A DNA stretch of 64,000 nt from Trichodelitschia bisporula. Its lineage: Eukaryota > Ascomycota > Dothideomycetes > Phaeotrichales > Phaeotrichaceae. Below are positions 44,913 through 56,303 of this stretch, piece after piece. Position 1 is the first letter of the stretch, and each line of letters starts with the position of its first letter. The DNA lies in assembly GCA_010356995.1 (NCBI GenBank), contig ML996696.1, positions 64,364-128,363 of the forward strand. The letters run 5' to 3'. Made by a program: the position numbers and the translations under genes. The notes beneath the pieces were generated by a model. It made no database searches, had not been told where the DNA came from, and saw nothing but the letters and a program-made list of their open reading frames with translations.

Positions 44913-46089
44913 TTACGAGCTTGCCGAAGATGACGGACTCGACATAACTGAGCTCGACATCGTACTTGACATCAGACTTGACATTGCACTCGACGGCATC
45001 GAGCTGGACATACTCGAAGTCGAAGAACTCGAAGCCACTGAGCTTGTCGAACTGCTGGGGCTGCTAGAGCTTGAAGTCGAGAAGCTGCTCATCATTGAGG
45101 ACGGGACACTGCTGCTCGACATAGCCATGCTGCTGGACGAAGAAGTGCTGGACGACATGCTGCTCGTAGCCGAGCTCGAGGGCGAGGAGCTCGCTGCAGC
45201 CGAACTGGCCGAACTTGAGGAACCCGACGAGGAGGCGGGTGCGGGTGAAGTTGCCGAGCTGGGAGCCGATACCGAATCCGAAGTCGAGGACGCAACCGAA
45301 ACCGACACCGCCGTATCCGAAGACATAGAACGCGGCATCGAACTAGTCGAACTCGCCCCCTCAACAACCCTAACCCTCAACCCCACCTCCACGCCCCCAT
45401 CCCAAGGCTGTCCCATCATCGTCTGTCTCTTCCTCCCCGCCGGCGCCTCGCCCGCATCCCCACCACCACCACACACTCCCCCCCCACAAGCACCCACCTC
45501 GCGCTATCCCTATCCTACCCCTCCCCCTCAACCCTCCAAACCAACCACTCCCCCTCAACACCGAACCCACTGCTCACCGGCCCAACCGAGTCCCCGGTGT
45601 GAGGCGCGAAGACTTGCCCATCAACGCCATGCTCGGTGTTATACACCAACCCATCCCGCGTGACAACTGCCCGTCGACGAGGTTGAGTGTGGCGGGGGGA
45701 GGGAGGGAGGACGACCCGCCGCTGGGCTGCAGTAGGAGGAGAGGCATTGGGGAGCTGGGGAGGAGGGAGGAGCTCGGGGGCGGGAAGTCGGGTAGTGTCA
45801 ACGGGCCCGGGACGGTGCGGATGCTTTTGGGGAGGGGCATCGAATTCGAATTTGGGCCTGCCGACGACATGGATGGGGAGGAGGCGGAGGGCATGGCCAG
45901 CGGCACGACTTCGAGCCAGAATCCCGCCCCCGCGCTCACAGCCGCATCGGTTGGATTCGGCGGCCCAGAACCGGTGAGGGAGCTGGTGGGGGGCGGGGAC
46001 GCGGTGCAGAGGCCGTGGGTGCGGGTTATGGTGAGGAGTTCGGCGGATATGAGACCTGGGAGGAGGAAGAGGAGAAAGAGGCGAGACAT
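44913..46089 (-). pseudogene. N-terminal module of a Ser-rich secreted protein (likely same gene as the GH128 piece)
   Basis: Signal peptide MSRLFLLFLLPGLISAEL, then a Pro/Ser-rich stretch, then NLVDGQL. One base short at about 45661 (TTGTCACG where TTGGTCACG would fit), the frame moves to VTRDGLVYNTEHGVDGQV and GPVSSGFGVEGEWLVWRV. An intron of about 75 nt, GTAGGA to CGAG (approximate), then leads to QTMMGQPWDGGVEVGLRVRV. A polyserine stalk follows. This resembles the N-terminal domain of large fungal wall proteins of the NLVDGQL type. Either one broken gene with the GH128 part or a separate secreted protein. Confidence 0.5.
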
Positions 46090-46559
46090 GGTGTGGTTTC
46101 AGGTGAAGGAGGATAAAGATGCTGAAGGATATACTTGTAAAATGAGTGTAGTGGTTAACGAACGGACGTCAGGCGTAATGGAGTGATCGCACCCGCGAAG
46201 GTCTCAGCCGAAGGAACGTTAAGATCGTGAAAGGAGTGGGGGGGCTGCGAAGTAAGACGTAGCCGACTCGAAGCGTGGTAAGTAATCCCGCCCGCGCCGC
46301 TCATTCTGCGGGCATCACGTCTTGAGGGAATGCTGCTTCGGTAAACATGTCCCTTACTCCAGGGGTGGGAACTCATTTCTTCGTACATTCCACATTCGCG
46401 TCCCTAATTACCAACAGCACAAGCCTTGCACCGCACTAAGAATTACTCAAACTACACGTAAGCGTACATACCGACTCGAACCCCCCCTTTTCCAGCGTCC
46501 AAACTATACACCGAAGATCAGGTAGTGAAAGACCGACGCCCCCAATCCCGTTTCCCTAT
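46090..46559. other. Short intergenic spacer
   Basis: Lies between the 5' end of the Ser-rich gene and the 3' end of the GH72 gene, both on the minus strand. No gene seen. Confidence 0.5.
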
Positions 46560-48193
46560 CTACAACAGCACCAAGCCCGCGCCGAAACCCGCTGCTACGA
46601 CGAGATACGCACCCATCAACAAGCTCTGGGTCGGCACCGTGCTCACCGCAGCGCCCTTCTTCGCGCTGCCCGTGCCACTGCCACTCCCACCGCTGCCAGT
46701 CACGGTCCCCGTCCCGGCGGCACCAGCCTGGCTAACAAGCGCCGCACACGTCCCCGACGCAGTAGTTAAGCTCTTAAGCGTCGCGGAGCCACCAAAATCG
46801 CACGCCGTCGACGCACTATTCTGGCCCTTGTAGTACTGGTTAAGCACAAAGCCGAGCTGCTCGGTAGAATTGCAGACGGAGTACGCGCCGTACGCGCCCG
46901 TCAGGGCGTTGGCCTGGATGCCGGCGCAGTACTTGACGCCCATGCCGCAGACCTGGCCGAACAGCTTGCCGTAGTCCTTTTCGGAGATGGCGGTCGAGGG
47001 CACGCATTGCAGGGACTGGTACATGCAGCTGCAGAGCTGGTTGTTGGGCCCGGGGGGGAGGGGCGAGCTCTTGGCTTCCCAGGTGCCGGTTTGCACGGGT
47101 GGGCAGGAGGCGGGCTTGTTGGTGGGGTTGTAGGAGTCCATGTTCACGCCGGTGGGGGCGATGGAGGCCAGGCGGCTGGAGAGGGCGGTGAAGTCCGGGA
47201 GCAGGGAGGCCTTGGTGCCGGTGACGGAGACGAGGCCTGGGAGATTAGCAAGGGTTTGACGTGAAAAAGACACAACTTACCGTAGTTGTTCGCCTCCTGG
47301 AAGTACATGTAGACAATGCCACCCGAGAACACGCCGGTCATGTCGGAGCTGTACAGAGAATCGACTTCACTGAACTTGCGCGGCTGGACGGTGTTGCAGC
47401 CGTATTCGGCGAAGAATGATGGCACCGAGTAGCTCGAGAACTCCTGGACGCGCTTGTCGTAGCCCGACTCCGTGAAGGACGAATCGCCGCACCACGAGTA
47501 GATGTTGTAGCCCCAGAAGTCGATTGCCTCGCTCTGGTCACCGCAGTTGAAGTAGTTGGCCATGTTCTCGCGAATGACGGCATCGTCGTTGGTCGCATAT
47601 CCGACGTACATGGTGCGGTATCCCTTGGCCTTGATGTACGCCTTGGTATCGCGCACGGCCGCCTTCACGAAAGCGCTCGCGTTGGTGTTGGTCTTGTTGT
47701 TGGACACCTCGTTGCCGGCAAAGAAACCAATGACATTGTTGTACTGCGAGAACATGTCAACAACGGCGGTGTAGCGCTCGTAGAGGGCATCGTTCCAGGC
47801 GGGCGAATCGCGGTTGATGGACAGGTTCGGCTGGCCCAGGTCGGCAATGATGTAGATCTCGTTATCAAGGAGCAGCTGCATGCACTTGGAGTGGTCCTTG
47901 GTCGGGTCGACGGCGTACGTGCGGATGACATTGGTATTGAGCTGCTTCAACAACGGAATGTCCTGCGCGCAGCGCGTGGCGTCGGCCAGAGGGTCGAGGT
48001 AGTCGGTAGAGTCGGAAGTGGCGCCGCTGGGCCCGATATCCTGCTGGTAGGCGACGCCGCGGATGAAGAACTGCGTGCCGTTGGACTTGTAGAAGAACTT
48101 GGAGCCCTTGATCACGATGGGATCGACGTCAGCGACGACGGAGCGCGCAAAGAGCGCTGCCGCCGCGACAGCAGTAGCAATGGTGAAACGCAT
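46560..48193 (-). CDS. GPI-anchored GH72 beta-1,3-glucanosyltransferase (Gas/Gel family, with CBM43)
   Basis: Exons 48193-47281 and 47236-46560, 44-nt intron (GTAAGT, CTAAT, CCCAG), 529 residues. Signal peptide [23 protein letters not shown]72 domain with [19 protein letters not shown], acid/base Glu in [10 protein letters not shown] (about residue 161) and nucleophile Glu in FFAEYGCNT (about 263), [16 protein letters not shown]. Then a Cys-rich X8/CBM43 module ([39 protein letters not shown]), a Ser/Gly stalk and a hydrophobic C-terminus [16 protein letters not shown] for GPI attachment. The enzyme elongates and branches beta-1,3-glucan at the outer membrane face. The CBM43 places it in the Gas1/Gel4-type subgroup, often essential. 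Confidence 0.95.
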
Positions 48194-48804
48194 GATGATG
48201 TTGGAAAAGTTATGACGATGCTGAAAAGTCGCCTTTCACCAAGAGGAGGTGAACCAAGCGTTCCGGATTCGGCGTGCTGGTGCCAATAATATCCGGGATG
48301 GCGCAAACGACAGTGGAGAACAAAGAGCGATTAAAGACTGTACTAAGTAGGGAAGAAATCGCGTCCTTGGGAAGGAATTGTTTGGTGTTGCAGTGTCGTA
48401 GTTGCGACAGGAGGAATGAAAGCGCCAAGTGCGAGTTTCCAAGAAAAGGGGAACGGACGGCAAGGGAGGCGCTGGGGGTGGTGTCCGGGGGGTGTTAGAC
48501 CTTGCCTTTTTTGGCCCTTCACTAGGGATTTCGATTCACTGAATGGCTGGCAATTGGCTGACGGACTGCTGTACGAGCTTCAGGCAAGCGAGGGGGAAGA
48601 GTGGGGGCGACGCGCAAGCGTCCTCCGTGTCCGGTCTTTGAGGCTTTTTGGTTTGCCGGATTCCGGATGCGAAACCTGGAGTGTACAAAGTGACAACCGT
48701 GGAGAAGTGTTTGAAGGACAACAAGTGGAGAGCTTTCTGCGTTTTGGAAATCAAGTGGGAATGCTGAGACTCAAATTACTGGAGTGAAGCCTCACCGGAA
48801 GTCA

Positions 48805-50060
48805 TCAGGATGAAACGGATAGCAGACGAATGCGGATAAATACTCTCTTCCCATCATGCGCGTCCTGATACTCGGACTGATATCCCTCCTCAATGCCCTT
48901 CCCGGTCTCATCCCGGTTTCTCGAAGCGCAGATGTCCGGACTAGCATCCGGTTTCCAGTCTCTCGCATCTGACATGCATAAGCTTCTCACCTACAAAGTA
49001 CACAGCCTACCAACTTTGTGTCGCGCGAGACATCAGATCGAACGCGAGCCTCTGACGCGCCATCTCCTGCAGAATACGATTGCTGCTAGCGAACAGGAGC
49101 TGCATCCATGAATAGCAGAGATGAAGGTTGAATGCGAAGGATCCAAACATATTAAGTCCTTTGATAGCAACTGCGCCATCTAGGGCCGTCCAACGAAGCT
49201 CAAAGGATCGACGCGCACTAATCCGGCATCCGCGGCTTCATCAAACCAAGCACCGGCGCCATCAAAGCCATCCGCCTTCCTATCGATAGCTGCTGTTAGA
49301 CACACTAACAAGTGTTCCAGACCGTCAGTCAATCCTTCGACGCTATTGTCGTCAAGATGGAACATGAGGAGCTTCCCTCAGGCCTATATCGTGCGTTCGG
49401 CATGGGACATCAGTAGGCGCGCGCCTCTCGTTGTTAGTTAGGGCAGGTCCAGTTATGAACAGATGAATAGGCAACAGTACTCTACACAACCGTGTGCGAT
49501 ATAACGAGCCCAACCCCGGTGAGGTTGGATCGCGGACAGGGTCTCAGTCTGAACCACCTCGCGGATACGGATGGCAGATCGCGACTGCGTGTAGTTGGAA
49601 TGGTTGGAACGGTTGGAATGAAGCTTCCTGAACAAAGCATCGGCGGTAAGAGCGATGCTTGGATATCAGTTCCCCAACGGAGGACCAACGGGACGATGTT
49701 TCCTTTTCCATTGATGGGTGATGCGTTGACGTCATCATCTGGCCCGAGCACAAACGACGAGCGTTTACCGAACGTCCAACGACCTTTAGCAAACAAGCCC
49801 TTCAACTCATTCATCATGTTTGAATTGCCCCATCTTTGTCGTCCGACCCATGGCCGGTTCCTCTGCATCCCTATTGTGCTAGCGACCAACTCCACTGGTG
49901 ATATAGGATGAGACGCGTAGTCTAACTGTCTGCATCTTCAATATCAACTTGCCGGTCTCGTTCCATAAGGATCGGGATGGCGGACTCAAGAAGTCCATCT
50001 AGCCATACGCTGCATAGTTCAAATATTTCTACTCGTCATCAACTGCTGTGAGGATTGTTC
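48805..50060 (-). pseudogene. Possible decayed coding region
   Basis: Minus-strand islands read like protein in changing frames: IFELCSVWLDGLLESAIPI then LMERDRQVDIEDADS and a stop (about 50020-49925), MNELKGLFAKGRWTFGKR (about 49815), MFHLDDNSVEGLTDGLEHL (about 49365), MSDARDWKPDASPD (about 48975). No splice signals join them. The first island resembles N-terminal helical domains of fungal NLR-like or ankyrin proteins only loosely. Offered as a remnant, not a gene. Confidence 0.25.
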
Positions 50061-52999
50061 TTTCATGACAGCAAAGATCGTTTGAGCTCAGAGGTTGTCA
50101 TGCCCCATGCTGGCGAGAAGGATGAAATCACCGAGTAAGCTAGGTTGCATCCATTGCTTTATATACTCGAAGGAGCTGACACGCAGGCACCAGGCTGCCA
50201 CGGCGCGCTCTCGTACAAGTTGGCACCGACGCTGTCCGACGGCACTTCGAAGCGATGACTCGACTGTACGGTACTACCACAACATATGTGTCACCTGTTA
50301 CGACAGCACGATGATCACGGGGTAGACGGAACACTACTACGAGACACTCAATTAGAGCAACCACGAGCTGAACGTCGCGGCGGGACGTTCGGCGCGTGCG
50401 TCGTACGACATCGGCGTTCCCAGTGGAATCGTCTAACCGCTCTTAAGTAGTGTAGTGAAGGCAATCTTCCAGAAGCAGATATAACGACTTCGCTCCCAAA
50501 GACCAACTCCGCTTCTCAATTAAGGCAAGCACGCCTCTATTCGCGGTGTGCCGAGAGAAGGAAAGGGAGGATGAGCGCAGCGAGCCCCAGACAGACCCCT
50601 TTCAGACCACCTTCGACACGACCGTGAAGCCCGCCATCCCATCCACCACCGGTCCCCGCGAAACCTCGCCGCTGCTTCAGAACTATGGTTCCCGACACTG
50701 CCACGGCCGCGATAACGCCTACTGTGTCACTTACCTTTCTGCAAGGGCTTTTGGTACCACAAGAAGCGCATGCAAGCTCTCACGCCGGCGCTAGGTATCG
50801 GATGGGACTCGTGCACGAGCTATTGAAGGCCGAGGTGGGACGACTGTTGACGAGGACTTGTGAGCTAACTTGCACTTCGTGTCTCCTGTGATTTTCGGCA
50901 CTGGGACCATGAACTCCAACGGCCTGAGCGGGCGATGAGCCTAGAAAATACGTCGGAGGCAGCCGAGGAGCTGTTGGAGCAGTGGATCGCGAGGCGAATT
51001 TCGGTTGATAGTTCGCCACCTCAGCCTCCTCGAGCACTGGAACGTCAGTCATGGCATCAATGTTCCTCGTTGTGAATTGGCTCCTGAGGAGTACCGAGTA
51101 GCGATGTCAAGCTGCTAGGCCACATGCACGGCAAGGCCGGCAGTCTAAATGAACAACTATCTCCTGATAACCTTTCCAATCCCATACCGCATGTCATTGA
51201 GAGGAACCGAAGTCATTGTCATTGTCCGCTCTGTAACTAAATCTGAATTTTGTTTTTGATATCGACCTTGACTCCCAAAGGCCCAAAATCAATTTAAAAC
51301 CATATCTGAGCCCAACCATCCCATCCATGAATTTATCCACCTTAAATCACTCCGTTATAACCCTTCTTCCATGTCACATCTGTATATACACCCAGGCCAC
51401 GCCTCTATCCTCGCCTCAATCGACGTCATTCCATCAAGCCGCAACCTGGCACAATCCCCTCGTTCCTCGGCAGTCTACAACTACGACGGCAGACCGATCC
51501 TCGGGCCTTACTCGCTGGTGAGCGTCGTCCATGTGTTCTATATTGTAGCTTGTATACGGCGGCCTAAGAGCCCGACTGCCTATTCAGTGTTTATTACGGT
51601 AGGGCGGACGCTCAGCAGCCTAATCCTTCCCCAGCCAGGTCCCAGCTCCATCGTCGGAAGATAAGCCACTACCCCGACGCTCATCACGCAGACCCATAAA
51701 CGGCGTAAGTCATTGTGGCCCAGCCCGCATGGTTCCTGCACAGAATGATATGGCTAAGCCAAACCAAACGGAACAAATGCGGATTGACCTCCATGATCCT
51801 CCGTGAATCCGTCTGCACTTATCCCGGCCGAACACGGTCGTGCATGCCCGCGACTCGGCTTGCAGAAAGTCAAATTTAACAGCTGAAGATATCACAGAGG
51901 CATTGCGCAAAAAGGACCGCGGGATGAAGTCTACGGGAAGATTAGAACTGGAGATTATGCACCGCAGTCTCAGAGATTATGCAATGCAGCCTTAAACTAT
52001 CTGTACGGAACCTACGCATCCCCATCACTCTTCGACTCACCCACGTACCGGATACGGATGTACGTATCGCCAAACTCACCAGTCTGAATCTCCAAACCCT
52101 CGCACCAAATCCCATCACCCCCGCCATCCCAAAACCACCAATCCCCACCCCAATTCCCCATCCCCATGCACCCGCAAAATGACAGGACCCCCGCGCCTCC
52201 CGCCTTGGGACGCAGTCATCCGGAGCCTCAAGATTCGCCTCAAATTTCTCATCATGCGGATGTAAACGTTGAAGCCGGGCCGGGAAGGCCAAATAACCCG
52301 CTCCCGAGACGGAGGAAAACGCGCCCCTTCCACGCTCTGTGACCCCGCTGCGTAACGCAGCCTCCGCGCTCGTCCCACCGACGACGCACGATAGCGAAGC
52401 GCAGTCGGGCTTGCGTACCCAAGTCCCCAGTTTGAGGAAGCTGCCTTGCTTCAGCTGAACATACGCAGCGCGAGCGATGCAGCAGTATGTACGGCGAGGA
52501 GAGGTGACGCGGCTTGCGCACCCAACGGCGATACAGTCCAGTCCCGAAGAACGGGGGGGAGATAGGAAAGCGGAGACCCGACCGGCGCGCTTACGGCGCA
52601 ACACGGCTGCGGTGCAAAAGTCCGATGCAAACGCTTCCACTCCCGCATACACTCCTGCACAATTTCTGCACTGCAAAAAACTCAGACCCAAAAGTCCGAT
52701 TCCTTTCCCCACTGCCCTCGAATCGTGGACCCGAACCACAATTGGGTGGCGATTTTGTTCGCTTTCCGTTGAAGTTGAGATCGGCCCTTCGCGCTTCGCT
52801 GCTCGTTCTATTTCAGGCCCGTTGGATGCAGAAGCGGCTCGTGGAAGGGGGTGCGGCGCCACCTACGGTAAGTAGGGGGGATTAGCACTGGGTTCTGCGG
52901 GTGGCGGTTATGGCCGGGGGAAGGAGGGGTGTGGCGGTGCAGATGGAAGCATGATCACGACCACCAGTATGTCCATACGTCCTTTGCCATGCAAGACGT

Positions 53000-54035
53000 C
53001 GTGGATAATGTCATGGCTGTGCTTGCTCATGGGAAGCGTGAGGTGCAACGGCATCTCTCAGTTCTGGACGGCGTTCCAGATCACAGGTGTCTGCTGGGAA
53101 AAAGGTGACCTCAACGTCAGCGCCGTTGAGGCCCCTAAATTATGAGCTAGCCACGCGCGAAGTTGGAACGCAAGAACTGCTTCCACATGGCATTCTGTCA
53201 AGACTACGAGCCAAGTGCACGATGAGGCCATGGAGGGTTGACAGTTGAACCCCGGAGCTTGAATTGGTGTAGAGTTAGCTTTGCGGAACACAATGCGCTA
53301 CTGACCAGGAGGCCGATGCAACGTTGCTGAAGATTTCGACTAGGCGCTTTGCGCGCGATGTCTCGTTCGAAGATGAAGATATGAGGCATCGCACACCGAG
53401 TCCTAAGTGATGGGTAAGCCGACAGATGAACTAGTTCATGAGATCCGTTGTCGCCGTCATAGTCTTGGGGTCATTGCTCGAATGCCGGGGGACACCATTG
53501 CCACTTGATTTGTTGAACTGATACCATTCTACACCCTCAGTCGAGGAGCCCCATAGTCTGGACGGTGGAAAGCCAGTTGGCATAGCCAAAGTTGTCTTTG
53601 TTCGGAACGTGGTGGGTGATGGCGTTTTTGAAGCGATGAAAGACGTTGGTGACGTACACGGAAGACGGATGGTACGGTAGAACAGAGCGAATGTGATGCT
53701 GCAAATTGGAACAGGCCCAAATAATTGCGATAGATGAAGTTGATGTGTCGAATTGATGCGAGACTACTGTACGGCCTGACGATGTAGAAATGTTCGTGCG
53801 TTGTGCGTCTGATATTTGGGCGATGTCAAGCATCCTCGTCCCTTCCTTGGTTTCTCGTCCGCTCTTTCCTCGAGCGCCTCTGATGATGGCGTAGTATTGC
53901 TGTCTCAGTGCACACCGTAAGGAAGACGACAGGACAGAATTCATCAACTCGTGTTACCATTCTACATGGCAGGCCGACATCGTCCAAGATGTTGTACCTG
54001 AAAGCTATCAACGAAGTACTTCTGAAGCGGAACAT
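53000..54035 (-). pseudogene. Possible decayed coding region
   Basis: Minus-strand pieces include YNILDDVGLPCRMVTRVDEF, a 136-codon frame ending HHVPNKDNFGYANWLSTVQ and TMGLLD before a stop (53947-53537), and, further on, NGADVEVTFFPADTCDLERR (about 53120). Composition is protein-like, but frames are interrupted and no family is recognised. Confidence 0.25.
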
Positions 54036-56146
54036 GAATAGACCGCAATTTGATGATTCGCATCCTACGTTAGTACCAAGCGCAAGTCCTCCGTACTAGT
54101 GGCTGACCCGGCAAGGCCTCCCATTTCCTATCTCTCCTTTATCGTGCTTGGCTGACGATGCTTGATTGATGGAAGATTCGGCCCTATTCGAGTACTCCGA
54201 TCGTGGCTCCGACATTCAGTCGTGCAGAACCCGAACACCGCATCCTATGCCCCTTTCCCTTCCCCTTCCCCTTCACCCTACCTCCGTAAAATGTGGATTG
54301 ATATCGCATTCGAACGAACCTTTCCCAAGGCCTTCCATCGCCAAACACCGGATCGCAGCGGCGTCTTGCACGACCAAGTGGGGCAGAGGGCGCAACCAAG
54401 CGGGTCACGCCAGGAACGCCCACACGGATAGTGGCGGTGCAGGGACCGGTGCCAAACCTCTGTAGGGAGACTCGGCCGTGTCACTTGTCAGGGAGTGGTA
54501 CCGACCGGTGGCTGCTCGGCGCGGGCGAGGGATCTACCGAGCGAGCCGCCGCCACCCGATCGGCGCAGGGCGACCAAAAGTGAACAGAAGCTGAAGGAAC
54601 CCGGTGTGCGTGGAGCTGGTGGAGCCGATAGGGACAATTGGACGGTAAGCGAGGCTAGTGGACAGGTGTTGAGGATGCAATGGTGACGAGTGGGTGAGGT
54701 GGCGAGAGAAAGGACTTGTTTTGGGGTACCGAAAACGGATTTGGGACAACTGGACGGAATGGGCGAAGGGTCGCGACGAGGGGGGAGGGACGCTGGCCAA
54801 ACAACGGAATGGAAGCTCCTGAGCCAATGCATGGCCTTAAGCATGGTCGGCGGCACCGCCACGGTCCATGCAGCACACCTGCAGGAAGAGATGCGCAGGC
54901 GCAGTGCGCGCTGCAGACTGCAGCAGTGCGGCTAAGTTAGCGCAGAAGAGTTGCATGGACCTTGGAATGGGAGGCGATGACGAAGGGCCAGCGAGACCCT
55001 TGAACTTTGCCATTATTTTAGCTGGCAAGGAGCGAGGAGCGACATGCGACAAGCGACTACGAGAAACAGGGAAGGGGACCGTGCGAACCAGTCCGATATC
55101 AGCAGTTGGCAGCGGGAGGCTGAAAAGGCATTCAGCAATCAGAAGAGGGCGCCTCATGCATTGAATGCCCCCAAAAATCAAGGAGCGGGTTTTAGTAGAT
55201 AGGCTTAATTACGCTACTGGTTATGGGTCAGGGCACTGGGAGGTTTGCAGGATAGGCTTGCAGCGGGGCCGGTGTTAAATCGTTGCATGGGCGATTGGGG
55301 CTTTCCAGGGGGAATTGGGGCAAAGATAGAGAAGAGAGTAAGCAACTTGAGAAGAATCGAGTGAAAGTGCAATTTGGCGGATTCTAGGGGAGGACGGAGG
55401 GGGTGATGGGGTTCAGGGGGGTTTGGTTGGTCCGGCCGTTTGCCCGTAATTTAAGTAGACAGGGTCATTGACGCCGTGTGAAGAAGGGGAATCGGCCACG
55501 AGCGACCACTAGCATGCATTAGATACGGCGCTAGGCCGAACTCATGTGCGTCGCCCCCTTTCCCCGGGCGCAAGGCGAAAAGAACAGTTGCCAAGGGACT
55601 GTCCTGTCCCCCGTACTTGCTAACCCTCTTGACCCACCTCCCTCTCCACCACCAACAACCCTCCCCTCGCCTCCTCTCCCTTTGTTCCCTCTTCTTCCCT
55701 CAACAACCTCCTTCCTGACATTCGTTGTGCTTCGTCCCTTCGTTTTTGCGTAGGACAACATTGTCAATTCGTCTCTCTGCGAAAGACGTTTGTCATAATC
55801 CTCAACTTCGACATCACCAACCCCCCCGACAACACCCCCCAGTGAATCTCCGACGCTAAGCCAGGAGTTAACCGTCGCTGCTGGGCAACGCTCGCTGGGA
55901 ATCTGCAGGAGAGGCTCACGCAAACAACCCAACCCTTCCGCCAGCCACCTTCTCTCACCCACGTACTTTCGTTCATCTCAAACACTCTCTCCCACGCTCT
56001 TTTGCAACAACCGTACAGCTCGCAACACAACAATCTGTTCTGACTTTTCATCCTTCGAACACTCATCGAAGCTCACGCGCAAAAATAATACCCTAATTTA
56101 CTCGCCTTGTGGGCCCGTACCCAAAACGTAATGCCCAAGAACTGAG

Positions 56147-56278
56147 GTGAGTGGCCAGCGACTTCCGCACGCGCTTCCCCTCGCGTTTCATGTCCCCACA
56201 TCCCACCCAAACAATCTCGCTCCTCGACCTAATTCTTCTATCAACGCACCCGTCCTGACGTTCTCTCCGCATGTCTAG
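56147..56278 (+). promoter_or_regulatory. Probable 5'-UTR intron of FKS1
   Basis: GTGAGT donor after CTGAG at 56147, CTGAC branch-like word near 56255, acceptor ATGTCTAG ending 56278, 25 bases before the FKS1 ATG. It also removes the upstream ATGs within it. Confidence 0.45.
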
Positions 56279-56303
56279 TTCTCCATAATCACATTTCCCC
56301 ATC

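Larger units (their letters stand above)
48194..56303. other. 8.1-kb spacer between divergent GH72 and FKS1 genes
   Basis: The largest gene-free stretch of the window. Apart from the two decayed-coding entries, it has only short frames; the longest (51942-52862 minus, 306 codons) is Arg/Ala/Ser-rich with no domain and is probably chance. A plus frame at 51371-51664 (97 codons) is also unsupported. The right end (55620-56300) is pyrimidine-rich FKS1 leader. No transposon terminal repeat or AT-rich RIP block was seen. Confidence 0.5.

Noticed and set aside
44407-45663. 418-codon acidic Glu/Asp/Leu-rich plus-strand frame
   Set aside because: It is the reverse reading of a polyserine tract; the minus strand has the signal peptide, splice sites and GH128 core.
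51942-52862. 306-codon minus-strand frame
   Set aside because: Arg/Ala/Ser-rich without domain, signal or splice context; overlapping frames on the other strand are also open, so chance is likely.
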